A stretch of 64,000 nt of DNA from Ostrinia nubilalis (lineage: Eukaryota > Arthropoda > Insecta > Lepidoptera > Crambidae). A program made the position numbers and the translations under genes. Below are positions 33,573 to 45,500 of the stretch, piece after piece; within the stretch, counting starts at the first letter, position 1; each line of letters begins with the position of its first letter. Where the stretch lies: contig NC_087117.1 in the NCBI RefSeq assembly GCF_963855985.1, positions 811,001 to 875,000 of the forward strand, in the 5' to 3' direction. A model generated the notes under the pieces. That model was not told the DNA's origin and did not search any database. It was given only the letters and a program-made list of their open reading frames with translations.

Positions 33573-36500
33573 ATGTCCGAAACTACTGCAGGTGCAGAGA
33601 CGAAAGAAGTCACGTGTGAGTCAAACGACCCGGGCGTGGAAGAGGTGGTGATAAAATGTGACGTCATTGAGATTTCGGACGATGACGAGGAACCAAAGCC
33701 CAAGAGGTTGGTAAAATTCAAAGTAAGAGAACAATTTAACTATCATAGTAGTAAGTTGGTTGTTGTCTCTATTGTTTTACACCCATATTTACAATAAACA
33801 TTACTACCCCCACTAAGGTAAAAGCTATGTATAATATTAGAAAAAAGTAGTAGTATATTTGTTAAGCTAAAGTCCGGTCGCCGAACAGATAGAATTTCGT
33901 CCAATGACCCCAAGTTACCCATCCTTCACTCGCGTGCAATTAATAATAATAAAATCATATTTATTTCTCTCACATACAAAAACGAAATTACATTATTATA
34001 TTGCCGTCACGCTTGCACGCTCACTGCGGCCGCGGCCGACAGCATTATAATTACGCGCGAGCGATAAGTATGGGTAGCTTGGGGTCATTGGACGATATCC
34101 TATCTGCTCGGCGACCGGACTTTAGCACCCATAATACGCATAATAGTTGCTTACTTTGGGGCTAGATGGCGCTATGTGAAATTGTCCAAAGATGTTTATT
34201 TAATTATAAAAGCCTCCCACCATTTTCTTCCTTTCTCTATTACTGGCTATGTGTGTCCAATTTTGTCCCTGCCTTGTTTGTCATGTCATCAGTCCATATT
34301 TTCTTCGGCTGTTCTACGTTTCTTATCTCTGTTAGTTGAACTGGGCAACCATTGCTGGGCAAAGGCCTCCCCTAAGGCCTCAGCCTCGAGTTTAGCGGGC
34401 AGCGGGGCGGGAGCGGCGGCGGCGCGGGAGCGGCAGGATCTTATGCGTAAAATAAAATAGACCGGTTCTCGAAAACAGCTGCGCGGGAGCGGGCAACGAG
34501 CGGGCAGCGGCGCGGGAGCGGGCAACGAGCGGGCAGCGCATTCCTTCTTTTGCCCACAATAAATCGAGCGTTAGGAATAAATCTGAATCGAAATAAAATT
34601 GTCGCCGTTGTTCAGACATTTCGTTTGCGAATAAAAACAAATATCTCGACAACACAACCCCGACCACAACACTTCGCCGCCGCTCCCGCCCCGCTGCCCG
34701 CTAAACTCGAGGCTGAGGCCTAAGGATTTCCACAACGACCGGTCCGACGCCGCCTGCATCCAGGCACCTCCCGCGACCTACACCTCAATAACTTTTCTGC
34801 CCCATCGGCCATCAATTCTGCGAGCTATGTGCCCCGCCTACTGCCACTTGATTCAATGTCGGTCACTTTGGTTAAAACTCATTTATTTCTGTAAGTAGGC
34901 TTTAAAAAAGCACTTTTACATGTCCCGGTATTAAGGGTCCCAGGGTTCTCCTACGGATCTCATTTCTGATTGGATCACGCAGGGAAACTCCGCCCTTGTT
35001 ATATAACATATCTTTATCCACAGGCGTCGCAGAAAGAAACCCCCATCCGACCAGCGGCACCCGTGCGAAGTCTGCGAGAAAACCTTCCAAACAGGTTACG
35101 AGCTGAAGAAACACGCTCGCACGCACACAGGCGAGCGTCCGTATATGTGCACTACTTGCGGCAAGACTTATACACAGCTTGGGCACCTTAGTATACACCA
35201 GCTCGCGCATAAAGGTTCGTATTGCCATAGCTATAAGGCTCAATGTTGAACTGATTAAAATAAGATCGTAACCACGGGACACTTAGGCGACTAGTGGACA
35301 CTATAAAGCAGTCAGGGGACACTATAAAGCGATTAGGGGACGCTATAAAGCGACTAGAGGACACTTAAGCGACTAGGGGACACTATTAAGTGATCAGGGG
35401 ACACTATTAAGTGACCAGGTGACACTATAGAGCGACCAGAGGACACTTAAGCGACCAGGGGATTCTTAAGCGACTAGGGGATACTATACAGCGACCAGAG
35501 GACACTTAAGCTGCCAGTGGACACTTAAGCGACCAGGGGACACTAAATCGACCAGGGCACGCTAAAGCGACCAGGGGACACTTTAAAGCGGCGAAGGGGA
35601 AACTATAAAATGACCAGGGGACACTTAACTAACCAGGGGATACTATACAGCGACTAGGGGACAACAGCTATCATATAAAGGTCCGTATTCCCATGGCCAT
35701 AAGGCTCAGAGCTGAAGAAACATGCTCGCACGCACACAGGCGAGCGTCCGTATATGTGCACTACTTGCGGCAAGACTTACACACAGTTGGGGCACTTGAG
35801 CATACACCAGTTAGCGCATAAAGGTTCGTATTACCAAAGCCATAAGGCGCAAAGCTGAAAATAAGGTAAAATTTTCCAGGGGACATTAGGACAAGAGATC
35901 AGGGGACACTATTAAGCGACTAGGGGACACTAGGGATGACCAGGGAAATCTAAAAGATCATGGGACAACTAGGAGACGATCAGGGAACACTAAGAGATCA
36001 GGGGACACTAGGAGAAGAGATCAGGGGACACTATAAGCGACCAGAGGACACTAAGAAACGACCGAGGGGACAATAGGAGACGACTAGGGGAATCTAAAAG
36101 ATTATGGAACAACTAGAACACGTCTAGGGGACACTAAGAGATCAGGGGACACACAAGAGACCAGCTACCATATAAAGGTTCGTACTCCTTTAGCCATATG
36201 GGCCAGAAAGCTACCGTAGTTTCGATAGAGTAGCATAGGACTTCCTGGGGACGACATCCTCCGTTCATTCGTTTGTTTCAGCCAAATGACGTCCACTGCT
36301 GGACAAAGACCTCCCCCAAGGACTTCCACAACGACCGGTCCTGCGCCGCCCGCATCCAGTTAACTCCCGAGACCCTTCTAGATCGTCAGTCCACCTAGTC
36401 TGTGGCGTTAGGCACTACGTCTTTTGACCCGTGGTCGCCACTCGAGTAATTTTCTCCCCCAGCTCTACGAGCATTGATGATGATTGTTATCGTTGGCAGA

Positions 36501-39500
36501 AAATAAAAGACTGTGTTGATGAACAGAGGTTTCCTGTATTTCCATTAAAGTACTTAGTTGAAAATTCACACATCGTACATAGCAGTGAAAAGCAATGAGC
36601 ATAGCAATGGCCGGTCCTGTCATAGACCAAAGACCCAATTAGATTTGTAATCTATGACAGAACGCTGTTGTACTCTATAACTCACTTGATAATGCTACGG
36701 GTATAACAGTCTTCCCCCAACAACATTTATTTCTGTTACAAAAATGCTAAGCTTTTATTTCAAGAACTAATAACTGTATCTAATCTAATATTATGCATTA
36801 AATAACAAAACTTAGTATAGTACTTTCTTACTCTATTATAGGTTTAATTTAACAACTTTTCTTTTTATTCTAGTACTTCTTCGTAAAGGGACCGCTTCAC
36901 TCTCTGTGTTATTTCTACCCTCATCATTAAGTAACGGTATCTGAGATTCATCTCTTCCTCCCAGAACAGAAGGTTGAGCAATACAATTATCACTGTGATC
37001 ATCGCTAGTATTATCAAAATTTTGATTGTTTGCTTCAACATTAGCAGAATTATTATTAGTACTCTATACTTTATCATTGGTTGCTTCAACCCTCTCTTCT
37101 GAGTTACAATCGGTTGGCTTATATATAAAACTACTGCTAGGGCAATTATCATTAGAAATATAGTCATAGTCATTTATTGGTCTAAATTGCTGTTTTGGTA
37201 TCTGACTGCCGACTCCCCTTATCTGATTTATGTGTCTACGCCATCTCTCCCCAGAATCTAGTTCAACTGTATAGTGTAATGAGCCTAATTTGTTCAAAAT
37301 AGTACCAAATTTCCATTTTTCCCGATCACTGTAATTTCTAGATATAACTCGGTCCCCTACCTGTAATTTTCTTAACACATTGTGATTATTTTGTCCATTA
37401 TTGACGTTAGGTTTGGGTAACAATAATGACAACCGTGACCGGACTTTGTAGGAAAAAAGTAAATCAGCTGGAGATTTTTTTGTAGTAGTATGAGGGGTAA
37501 TTCTGTACTGATGTAAAAAATGATTTAGTTTTTCATGAATATTATTGTTGTTAGCTTTTAACGATCTTAACTTGTTTTTTAATATTTGAACATGTCGCTC
37601 TGCTTGCCCGTTTGTGGCTGGGTTATAAGGGGCCGATCTCTTATGAAATATTCCTCGCTGTTTTAAAAACGCAGCAAATTTTGGGTTTACGAATTGAGTT
37701 CCATTATCACTAACTAGAACTTTAGGATAACCAAATCTAGAAAATATTTCATCTAAAGTTTTTATCGTGCTATCTGTATCGATTTTGTTAATTATGTAAA
37801 TTTCTGGCCATTTCGAATAAGCATCAATTAATAAAAGGAAATATTTACCTAAAAATTTACCTGCAAAGTCAATATGAACTCGCTCAAATGGTTCTGAGGG
37901 ATATTCCCAGTGGTGTTTCTCTACTTGTTTTGGGTTATTTTTTTGTTTGCAACAAGCTATACAGTTATCTACCATTAATTTAATATCATTATCTATCTCT
38001 GGCCACCAGCAAAAACTTCGAGCGAGGAGTATCATTTTGTTAATACCGAAATGGCCACTGTGTAAATCATGTAAAACTCTGCAACGGGGCGTCTAAGCTA
38101 GCTCAGTCTGACACCCCGCTGTTTAGTACTGAGTCCCAGTTCGCCTTCTGCGATGAGGGATGTGTACCTATCCAGGATGCCTACAGGGATATTTGACCAA
38201 GGGAACGCACAATCAATAACACAATGGCACTTATAATTCAGGTTCCACAATAGTTTACTTATTCTAGTTTCACTGACTCTAAATTACTATTATTTAAATA
38301 ATGAACAAGTTATTCCACAATTGCAAATCTACTATGACGAGAGGGATAGCGACGCGCCCGGTTCGCGTCCCGAGACTAGTTTACGTATCCGCGAGAGGGG
38401 CGGCGCCCTGTGCGAGGTTTAGCGAGTGTTAGTTTGGATACTTATAAACTAGGGGGGTAGGACGGTTCGCTCCCAAATCGGTAACCGAGGTCAACGAAGT
38501 GGGGATTCGTGCACCGAAGGTAAAAGGCTTGGGACCTACGTGGCGAGTGGGGAGGAATTACAGGAAGGGTGGCAGCGGGATTGCTACCGCAGGTCGGGAT
38601 TGAGTAAAGCATGCACTCGGTAGGGATTTGGATGTGAATACAGGCAGCGATGGTTCGCTCGTGTCGCGGAAACCGCGCGAGCAGAAAGTCCTATCGAGCC
38701 AGGTTAGTGGGAACAGTGAGGGTAGCTATTCGCTAGGGACTCTTGCGCAATTAACCGTAGACGCGCGCGCGATCGTCTGGCTGTTGCGATGGCTCCCGAG
38801 CGAATGCTAGGCGCCCGCGGTCGCCGCCGTCTCTTATATTAACTCGGTCCGTGCGGCGTGCGGCCGCGCAGCCGTAGGGTTGTCAAAATCTCCGCGCTCG
38901 GTGCTAGGGCTGTCGATGCGTCGCAGGGCGCGTCACATCCTCCCTTGTTTTGGAGATTTTTACCTGGAAAAATCACAAGTCTGGTACATAAAGGTTCTTT
39001 AAGAACAACTAAAAGTCATGTTAATTATAAGTTATTTTTGGGTAACTTCATGGCGAGTAAAAATTAAAATGTAAAACATGACTGAACTTATATTTAATCG
39101 TTAGCCCAATAATAACTCTTCCTTTAAAACATGACGGAACATTACTTATTTACTTATAATAATATTTTATTAGCTAACTTGGTCTTGAAACAATGTTATT
39201 GAGATACCCTTAACTTTTTTCTTACAATGAACTAATTAAACGCTAATATAAGCTAACTTAGTTTTGAAACAATGTTGTTAAGATAGGTAGGACCTTTGAC
39301 CTTTTGTTTACAATTAACCCGTTAAACGCTAATTTTAGCTAATTTAGTTTTGAAACAATGTTAGTAAGATACCTTTAATTTTTTTTTTTTGCTTACAATG
39401 AACTAATTGAACGCTAATTTTAGCTAACTTAGTTTTGAAACAATTTTATTAAGATACCTTTGACCTTTTGTTTACAATTAACTAATGAGCTAATTAAACG

Positions 39501-42500
39501 AGTTGTTTAATTTGTTATTACGAGTATTCCTACTTGAAATATTTCTTTAATACAATAATAGTATTCATGGCACTTGTTATTAATATTTCTAGTTTACTAG
39601 TTTTATTATTTAAATTACTATACTCAGAATAGTCGTCTGATTAATGTTAATAATTTCTATAATTATTAAAAGTTATACAAGACAATGGCAGTTAAGGGGT
39701 TAAGTTTTAACTACAACAATATTATTTCATAATGGAATGCAGCCTGACGCGGCGCGCAAACATTAGGCAGGTAAAATCTAGTTATGAGTCATCTAGTAAG
39801 CGAGCGCTGTTGATCGCCCGTGGCGAATAGAAAAATACATGTTTCTCTGATAATATGCAAATGAGCTCGCTCGGTGAATCGTTCTTACAATGTTTGTTTA
39901 CTATTTAAAAGTTATCGAGAAACTGGTAGTACTATTGACGCGTAGCAAACCGGTTTGTTATTTATGTGAGTTTAGGTTGCGAGTTACGAGTAAATAACAA
40001 TGCGATTTGCGTCAATAGTTATTTAACGAGATTAAATAGAACAATGAACTATTTAAATTATACAGGGCTACTATGTAATGTTAATTAATAGTTATAGGTT
40101 ATTGATATATGATATTTAACGAGATTAAATTCAAGAACTGAATGATCTAGATTATACAGGGTTGCTATGTAATGTTACTTAATACTTTTACATTATTGAC
40201 TTGTTTTTAATATTGATGAATTTACTTTAACGAGAATTGACTAGATAATTACTATGTATTTGTATCTATCTATTAGAAACCTAACTTAGGTATTAAAGTT
40301 AAGCTACGAGTAAATAACGTTACTGGCCTTGTTCAGCTGGTTCTGGATTTGGCCGCGCCTCTTCTTTCTCCCCGGCCGCCTCCTGGTCTGGTCCTCAGCT
40401 CGGGTCGGCTCCTCTCCAGGGCCGGACTCGCGCCAGTCCAGGTCTTGTGGGTAGTCGACGGTGTCGACATCGAGGATTTCAGTCCAGTCTGTGGACCGGT
40501 TTGATGATATGGGTAGTGGTCTACTCGGGTTTGTAGACACTACGCTCCAGGTTTTGCGTGCGTTGTTGACTTGGCAAGTTTTGCAGTTCTTGACATACGT
40601 TGACACATCTCTGTACATACCGGGCCAATAATATCTCTGTGATATTTTGTTCAGTGTTTTTGCTGTTCCTAGATGGCCTGCGATTGGTGTATCGTGGTTT
40701 TCTTTGAGAATCTGGTCTTTTTCTTTGTTGTTTATGCATAATTTCCAGTCTGGTGATGTTTCTGTTCTTGGTCCGTATGCGTGATTTGTTATTTTCCTGT
40801 ATAAACTATTATTTGACATTTTATAATCTTTGTTTCCGTTTTTCTGTAGTTCTTGAATTTTCTTTTGGATCCAGTCTTTTTGTTTTTCTTGTGTTAAGCG
40901 TGTTACGTGTTTATTTATTACTTCTTGATTTTTAGGGTTCCGTGAATAGTATTTTTTCTTGATTGGTTTTTCGTGTGCGAGTTCAAGTTCGTGTACGAGT
41001 TTGATTTTGTGTTTTTTCTTGCTTGTCGGTATTTCAGCCATTTCGTATGTAGGTACGATGTTGGCTTCTGTAGTTTTTCTTGACGTTGTTCCCACTTGTT
41101 CCCCTTGCTTGGTACTATCTTTAGGCCATTCTATTTTGGCTCCTATTCTGTTCAATATGTCCATGCCGATCAGTATAGTCGTGATTTGTGGATGATATAA
41201 CACTTGGTGGTTAATTGTTTTTCCTTTTATATTTATTTGCAAGTCTAGTGCTTCTTTAATTCGAGTTGTGTGCCCATCTGTCATGCTAGCTGTTATGCTT
41301 ACTGTTTTCGGTTTCAGATTTCTTTTCACGAATTTATTGTACGCTTGGTCGTTGATGTATGATCTTGTGGCGCCGGTGTCTACGAGTGCTTGATATTTTT
41401 CGCCTAGTATCGATACATCTACGAATGGACGGTTATCTTTGAGTTGCGGACTTGTGTTCATTGTCATGGACTGTGTGTACTCATTTGTTTTCTTACAACA
41501 CTGTTTACTCATTTTGCCGATCTTGCCACAACCGTTACAAAATAGTACCTTTTTGCTTCTGCAATCTTTCATTGAGTGTCCTTGTTTTCCACAGCTCCAG
41601 CAGCAAGTATTTGTGTTGTAATTGTGTATGTATGATGCCGTCTCCTTGTGTTCTTGATTTATGCTTGTTTCGTGGTGATCATTTCGTGGTTTTCTTTCTG
41701 TGAAGCTAGTTTGACGTTCTGCTGTGACGTTCTCGTAGTCGTTTGCCAGTTGTATCAATTTGCTTATCGAGTCGACTTCTGATTTCTTGATATAAAACTT
41801 GTATTTTGTGTTCATGTTTTCGTAGATTCTATTTAGTTCTTCTTCTTTTGACATTTTTGCGTATCTGCGCATGAGTGTTTGAATTTCAATCAGGTAGTCT
41901 GTGAATTTTTGGCGGTAATGTTGCCTATAGTTCACTATTTTAGCTAACAGGTCACTGTCACGGCTCACAAATGTCAACGTGAAGAGTTCTATGAATTCGT
42001 TCCATGTAGTGAACGAGTTTTTATTATTTCTATACCACAGTACAGCTTTACCTTTCAGGAATCTGGGGAGCACTTTGAGCACTTTATCTGGCTTGACCTC
42101 GCCCGACGATATTAGTTCGTCCAGTTGCTCTAAAAACTCCACTGGGTCGTTGCATGTGTCAAAACTTATGTTCCATCTTGCCGTTATGTTTTCAGTCTGA
42201 TCTATGGTGTACGACATGTTTGGTTCTTGGTGCATCTCTGTGTCTTCGAAATCGGTTTCTGACTCACTGTCTTCGGCGGACTTACTGGCGGACTGGATTG
42301 GTTGACGTGATTGCTTGGTTCTGAGTACTTCTGTGAGGTTCTGTCTCAGTTCTTGTACGGTTCTGTTCTCCGTTTTTATGTTTCTTCTTTTGCACTCGTT
42401 CTCAAGTTCTGTCTTCTTGAGTTTGTATATCCAAGATGTCGGTTCTGACATGTGTGTTTATCAATTTGGTCGGGTGCGAAGTTTTGCGTTCCTTTTGGTC

Positions 42501-45500
42501 TTTCGCTTCTCTAGCGATCTGGTGATCCTTGTAGGTTCCGTGGGTTATTTAGTTGGGCGCCATTGCAACGGGGCGTCTAAGCTAGCTCAGTCTGACACCC
42601 CGCTGTTTAGTACTGAGTCCCAGTTCGCCTTCTGCGATGAGGGATGTGTACCTATCCAGGATGCCTACAGGGATATTTGACCAAGGGAACGCACAATCAA
42701 TAACACAATGGCACTTATAATTCAGGTTCCACAATAGTTTACTTATTCTAGTTTCACTGACTCTAAATTACTATTATTTAAATAATGAACAAGTTATTCC
42801 ACAATTGCAAATCTACTATGACGAGAGGGATAGCGACGCGCCCGGTTCGCGTCCCGAGACTAGTTTACGTATCCGCGAGAGGGGCGGCGCCCTGTGCGAG
42901 GTTTAGCGAGTGTTAGTTTGGATACTTATAAACTAGGGGGGTAGGACGGTTCGCTCCCAAATCGGTAACCGAGGTCAACGAAGTGGGGATTCGTGCACCG
43001 AAGGTAAAAGGCTTGGGACCTACGTGGCGAGTGGGGAGGAATTACAGGAAGGGTGGCAGCGGGATTGCTACCGCAGGTCGGGATTGAGTAAAGCATGCAC
43101 TCGGTAGGGATTTGGATGTGAATACAGGCAGCGATGGTTCGCTCGTGTCGCGGAAACCGCGCGAGCAGAAAGTCCTATCGAGCCAGGTTAGTGGGAACAG
43201 TGAGGGTAGCTATTCGCTAGGGACTCTTGCGCAATTAACCGTAGACGCGCGCGCGATCGTCTGGCTGTTGCGATGGCTCCCGAGCGAATGCTAGGCGCCC
43301 GCGGTCGCCGCCGTCTCTTATATTAACTCGGTCCGTGCGGCGTGCGGCCGCGCAGCCGTAGGGTTGTCAAAATCTCCGCGCTCGGTGCTAGGGCTGTCGA
43401 TGCGTCGCAGGGCGCGTCACAACTCTCTTCCTTAAATTCACTGGTATTACTACTCTTTGGCCCCTCATAATACATCCGCTTTGAACAGAAAATTCACTTT
43501 GGTCAATGTTAAATCTGTCTTTAGGAGATAGTTTTTTACCTAATAATAAATTTTCCAATAGTATTTTTAATTGCACATCATTACAAGTTTCAGCAGATAA
43601 TTCTTGTACTGTTATTGGTAGGGTTGTGATCTGATTTATTTCAATAATATCAGATTCTTCACATAAGTTTGTTTCTTTCATTTGAATTGGTAAACGTGAC
43701 AACCCATCAGCATTACTATTTTCTTTAGAAGATTTATATTTTATCTCATAGTTAAAAGTTTGTAAAAATATGGCATAATGTTGCATTCGAGTAGCCGACA
43801 TGTGTGGTAATGGTTTGTTTGGAGCAAAAATTTGAACTAATGGCTTATTGTCTGACAGCAAAGTGAATTTTCTGCCATATAAATATTGAAAAAATTTCTT
43901 GACTCCAAATATTATAGCATATGCTTCCTTATCAATTTGAGACCATTTTCTTTGTGTTTTACTTAATGTTTGTGATGCCATTTGTATTGGTCTTTCAGTA
44001 CCATCTGGCATGACATGTGATATAACTGCACCTACTCCTATTGGCGAAGCATCAGTTGCCAAAATAATTGGTAATTTTGTAGAATAGTGTACAAGAAAAG
44101 TGTCAGATTGCATTTCCTTTTTTATTTTTTTAAAAGCTATGTCACAGTCAATCGTCCACTCCCATTTTGTTTCAAGTCTGAGTAGTTTATGTAGTGGTTC
44201 AAGTGTTGTGGCTAGGTTCCCTAAAAATCGCCCATAATAATTTACTAACCCTAAAAACGATTTTAGTTCTGTAATGTTTTTGGGTGGTGGGGCTTTTTGT
44301 ATAGCATCTATCTTAGAGGGTAACTTATGTATCCCTAGTTTACTTATTTTGTAACCGCAATATTCTATTTCTTTTTGTAAAAAGCTTGATTTAGTTAAAT
44401 TAATCTTTAATCCATATTCTGCAAGTCTAGAAAACACTAATTCTAATCTCTCTAAATGAACTTTGTCATTTTCCGCAGTAATTTGAATGTCATCGATGAA
44501 TACAGCTATCCCTGGTATACCTTTTAATATGTTTTCTATTTTCCTTTGCCATTTTGCAGGTGCACAGTTTAAACCATACATTAAGCGTGTACATTTATAA
44601 AGTCCTTTATGTGTGTTAAGAGTGAGATATTTTTGATCCTGTTCCCGGACTTTCCATTGTAGGTACGCACATTTTAAGTCAATTTTGGAGAATTTTTCCC
44701 CACCAGCAAGTCCCGAAAACAATTCCTCTGTAGTAGGCAGAGGGTGTTCATCAACTATTATTTGAGAATTTAAACTGACCTTAAAATCACCACAAATGCG
44801 AACCTCGCCATTTGGTTTTGGTACTGCAACAATAGGTGTGGCAAACTCACTATAATCAACCTTTAATAAAATACCTTGTCTTTCTAATCTATCTAGCTCT
44901 CTCCCTACTTTGTCTCGCAAGGCAAAAGGTACAGGCCTTGCTCTAAAAAATGTTGGCTTTGCTCCTTCTTTTAATTGAATTGACACAGGTTCTCCTTTTA
45001 TTTCACCCAAACAAGAGTCATCAAATAATATGCTATATTTCTTTAATAAGCTGCCTAGCGCATGGTTGTTAGAGTCATTACTAAAATTTACTGAGTTTAC
45101 CTTTAAGATATCAGTTATTCTACCTTGGAAAAAATGACGTAGCCACTGACGACCAAACAAAGGGGTGTTGTTGTCCACATCAGATACCACGAACAGCTTC
45201 AGGTTTCTCTGCTTTTCATTTTGTATCTCCACCTCTACGGTAGCAACTCCTACAACATGTAATAAATTATTAGAATAAGAACGCAACCTTATTTTTGTTT
45301 TTTCCAATTTAAGAAAAGGGAATTTTCTAAGAAACTCATTGTGTTCTATAATTGATACTGCAGCTCCACTGTCTAATTCCATATTAGTAGGTATTCCATT
45401 TATTTTTGTTTTAATCATGATTTTGTCAGAATCCACTTTATTAATACACTGTACCTGGTATTCTTCTAGTTCCTCTACTGCATTGCACTCTTTTGTCTCT

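Larger units (their letters stand above)
38080..43421 (-). mobile_element. inner LTR retrotransposon, long LTRs, non-autonomous
   Basis: Inserted into the pol gene of the Mag-like element. 858-bp LTRs (38080-38937 and 42564-43421) seem identical wherever compared, including the 60-aa chance frame in both. The target duplication is ACTC (38076-38079, 43422-43425). It has the same antisense orientation relative to the host gene. Minus-strand LTR ends are TGTGACGCG and CCGTTGCA. The polypurine tract AAGGGAGGA abuts the 3' LTR. Confidence 0.93.

Noticed and set aside
34902..35282. 126-codon minus-strand open frame
   Set aside because: It is antisense to zinc-finger exon 2, whose plus-strand frame has perfect C2H2 ligands and splice sites.
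35270..36165. Regularly spaced repeats that might suggest a CRISPR-like array
   Set aside because: Units are contiguous and degenerate with no unique spacers, in an insect intron. It is a minisatellite.
36865..37173. 102-codon hydrophobic minus-strand frame that looks like a membrane protein
   Set aside because: It is an out-of-frame reading of the AAT-rich Pol tail. The Pol frame ends in the expected basic RRSTR motif, so the hydrophobicity is a frame artefact.
38628..38810. 60-codon frame repeated identically at 43112-43294
   Set aside because: Both lie inside the inner element LTRs at the same offset, so the identity reflects LTR duplication, not a gene.
42315..42680. 121-codon plus-strand open frame
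   Set aside because: It is antisense to the inner element gag and runs into its LTR. It is low-complexity Ser/Phe/Leu with no domain.
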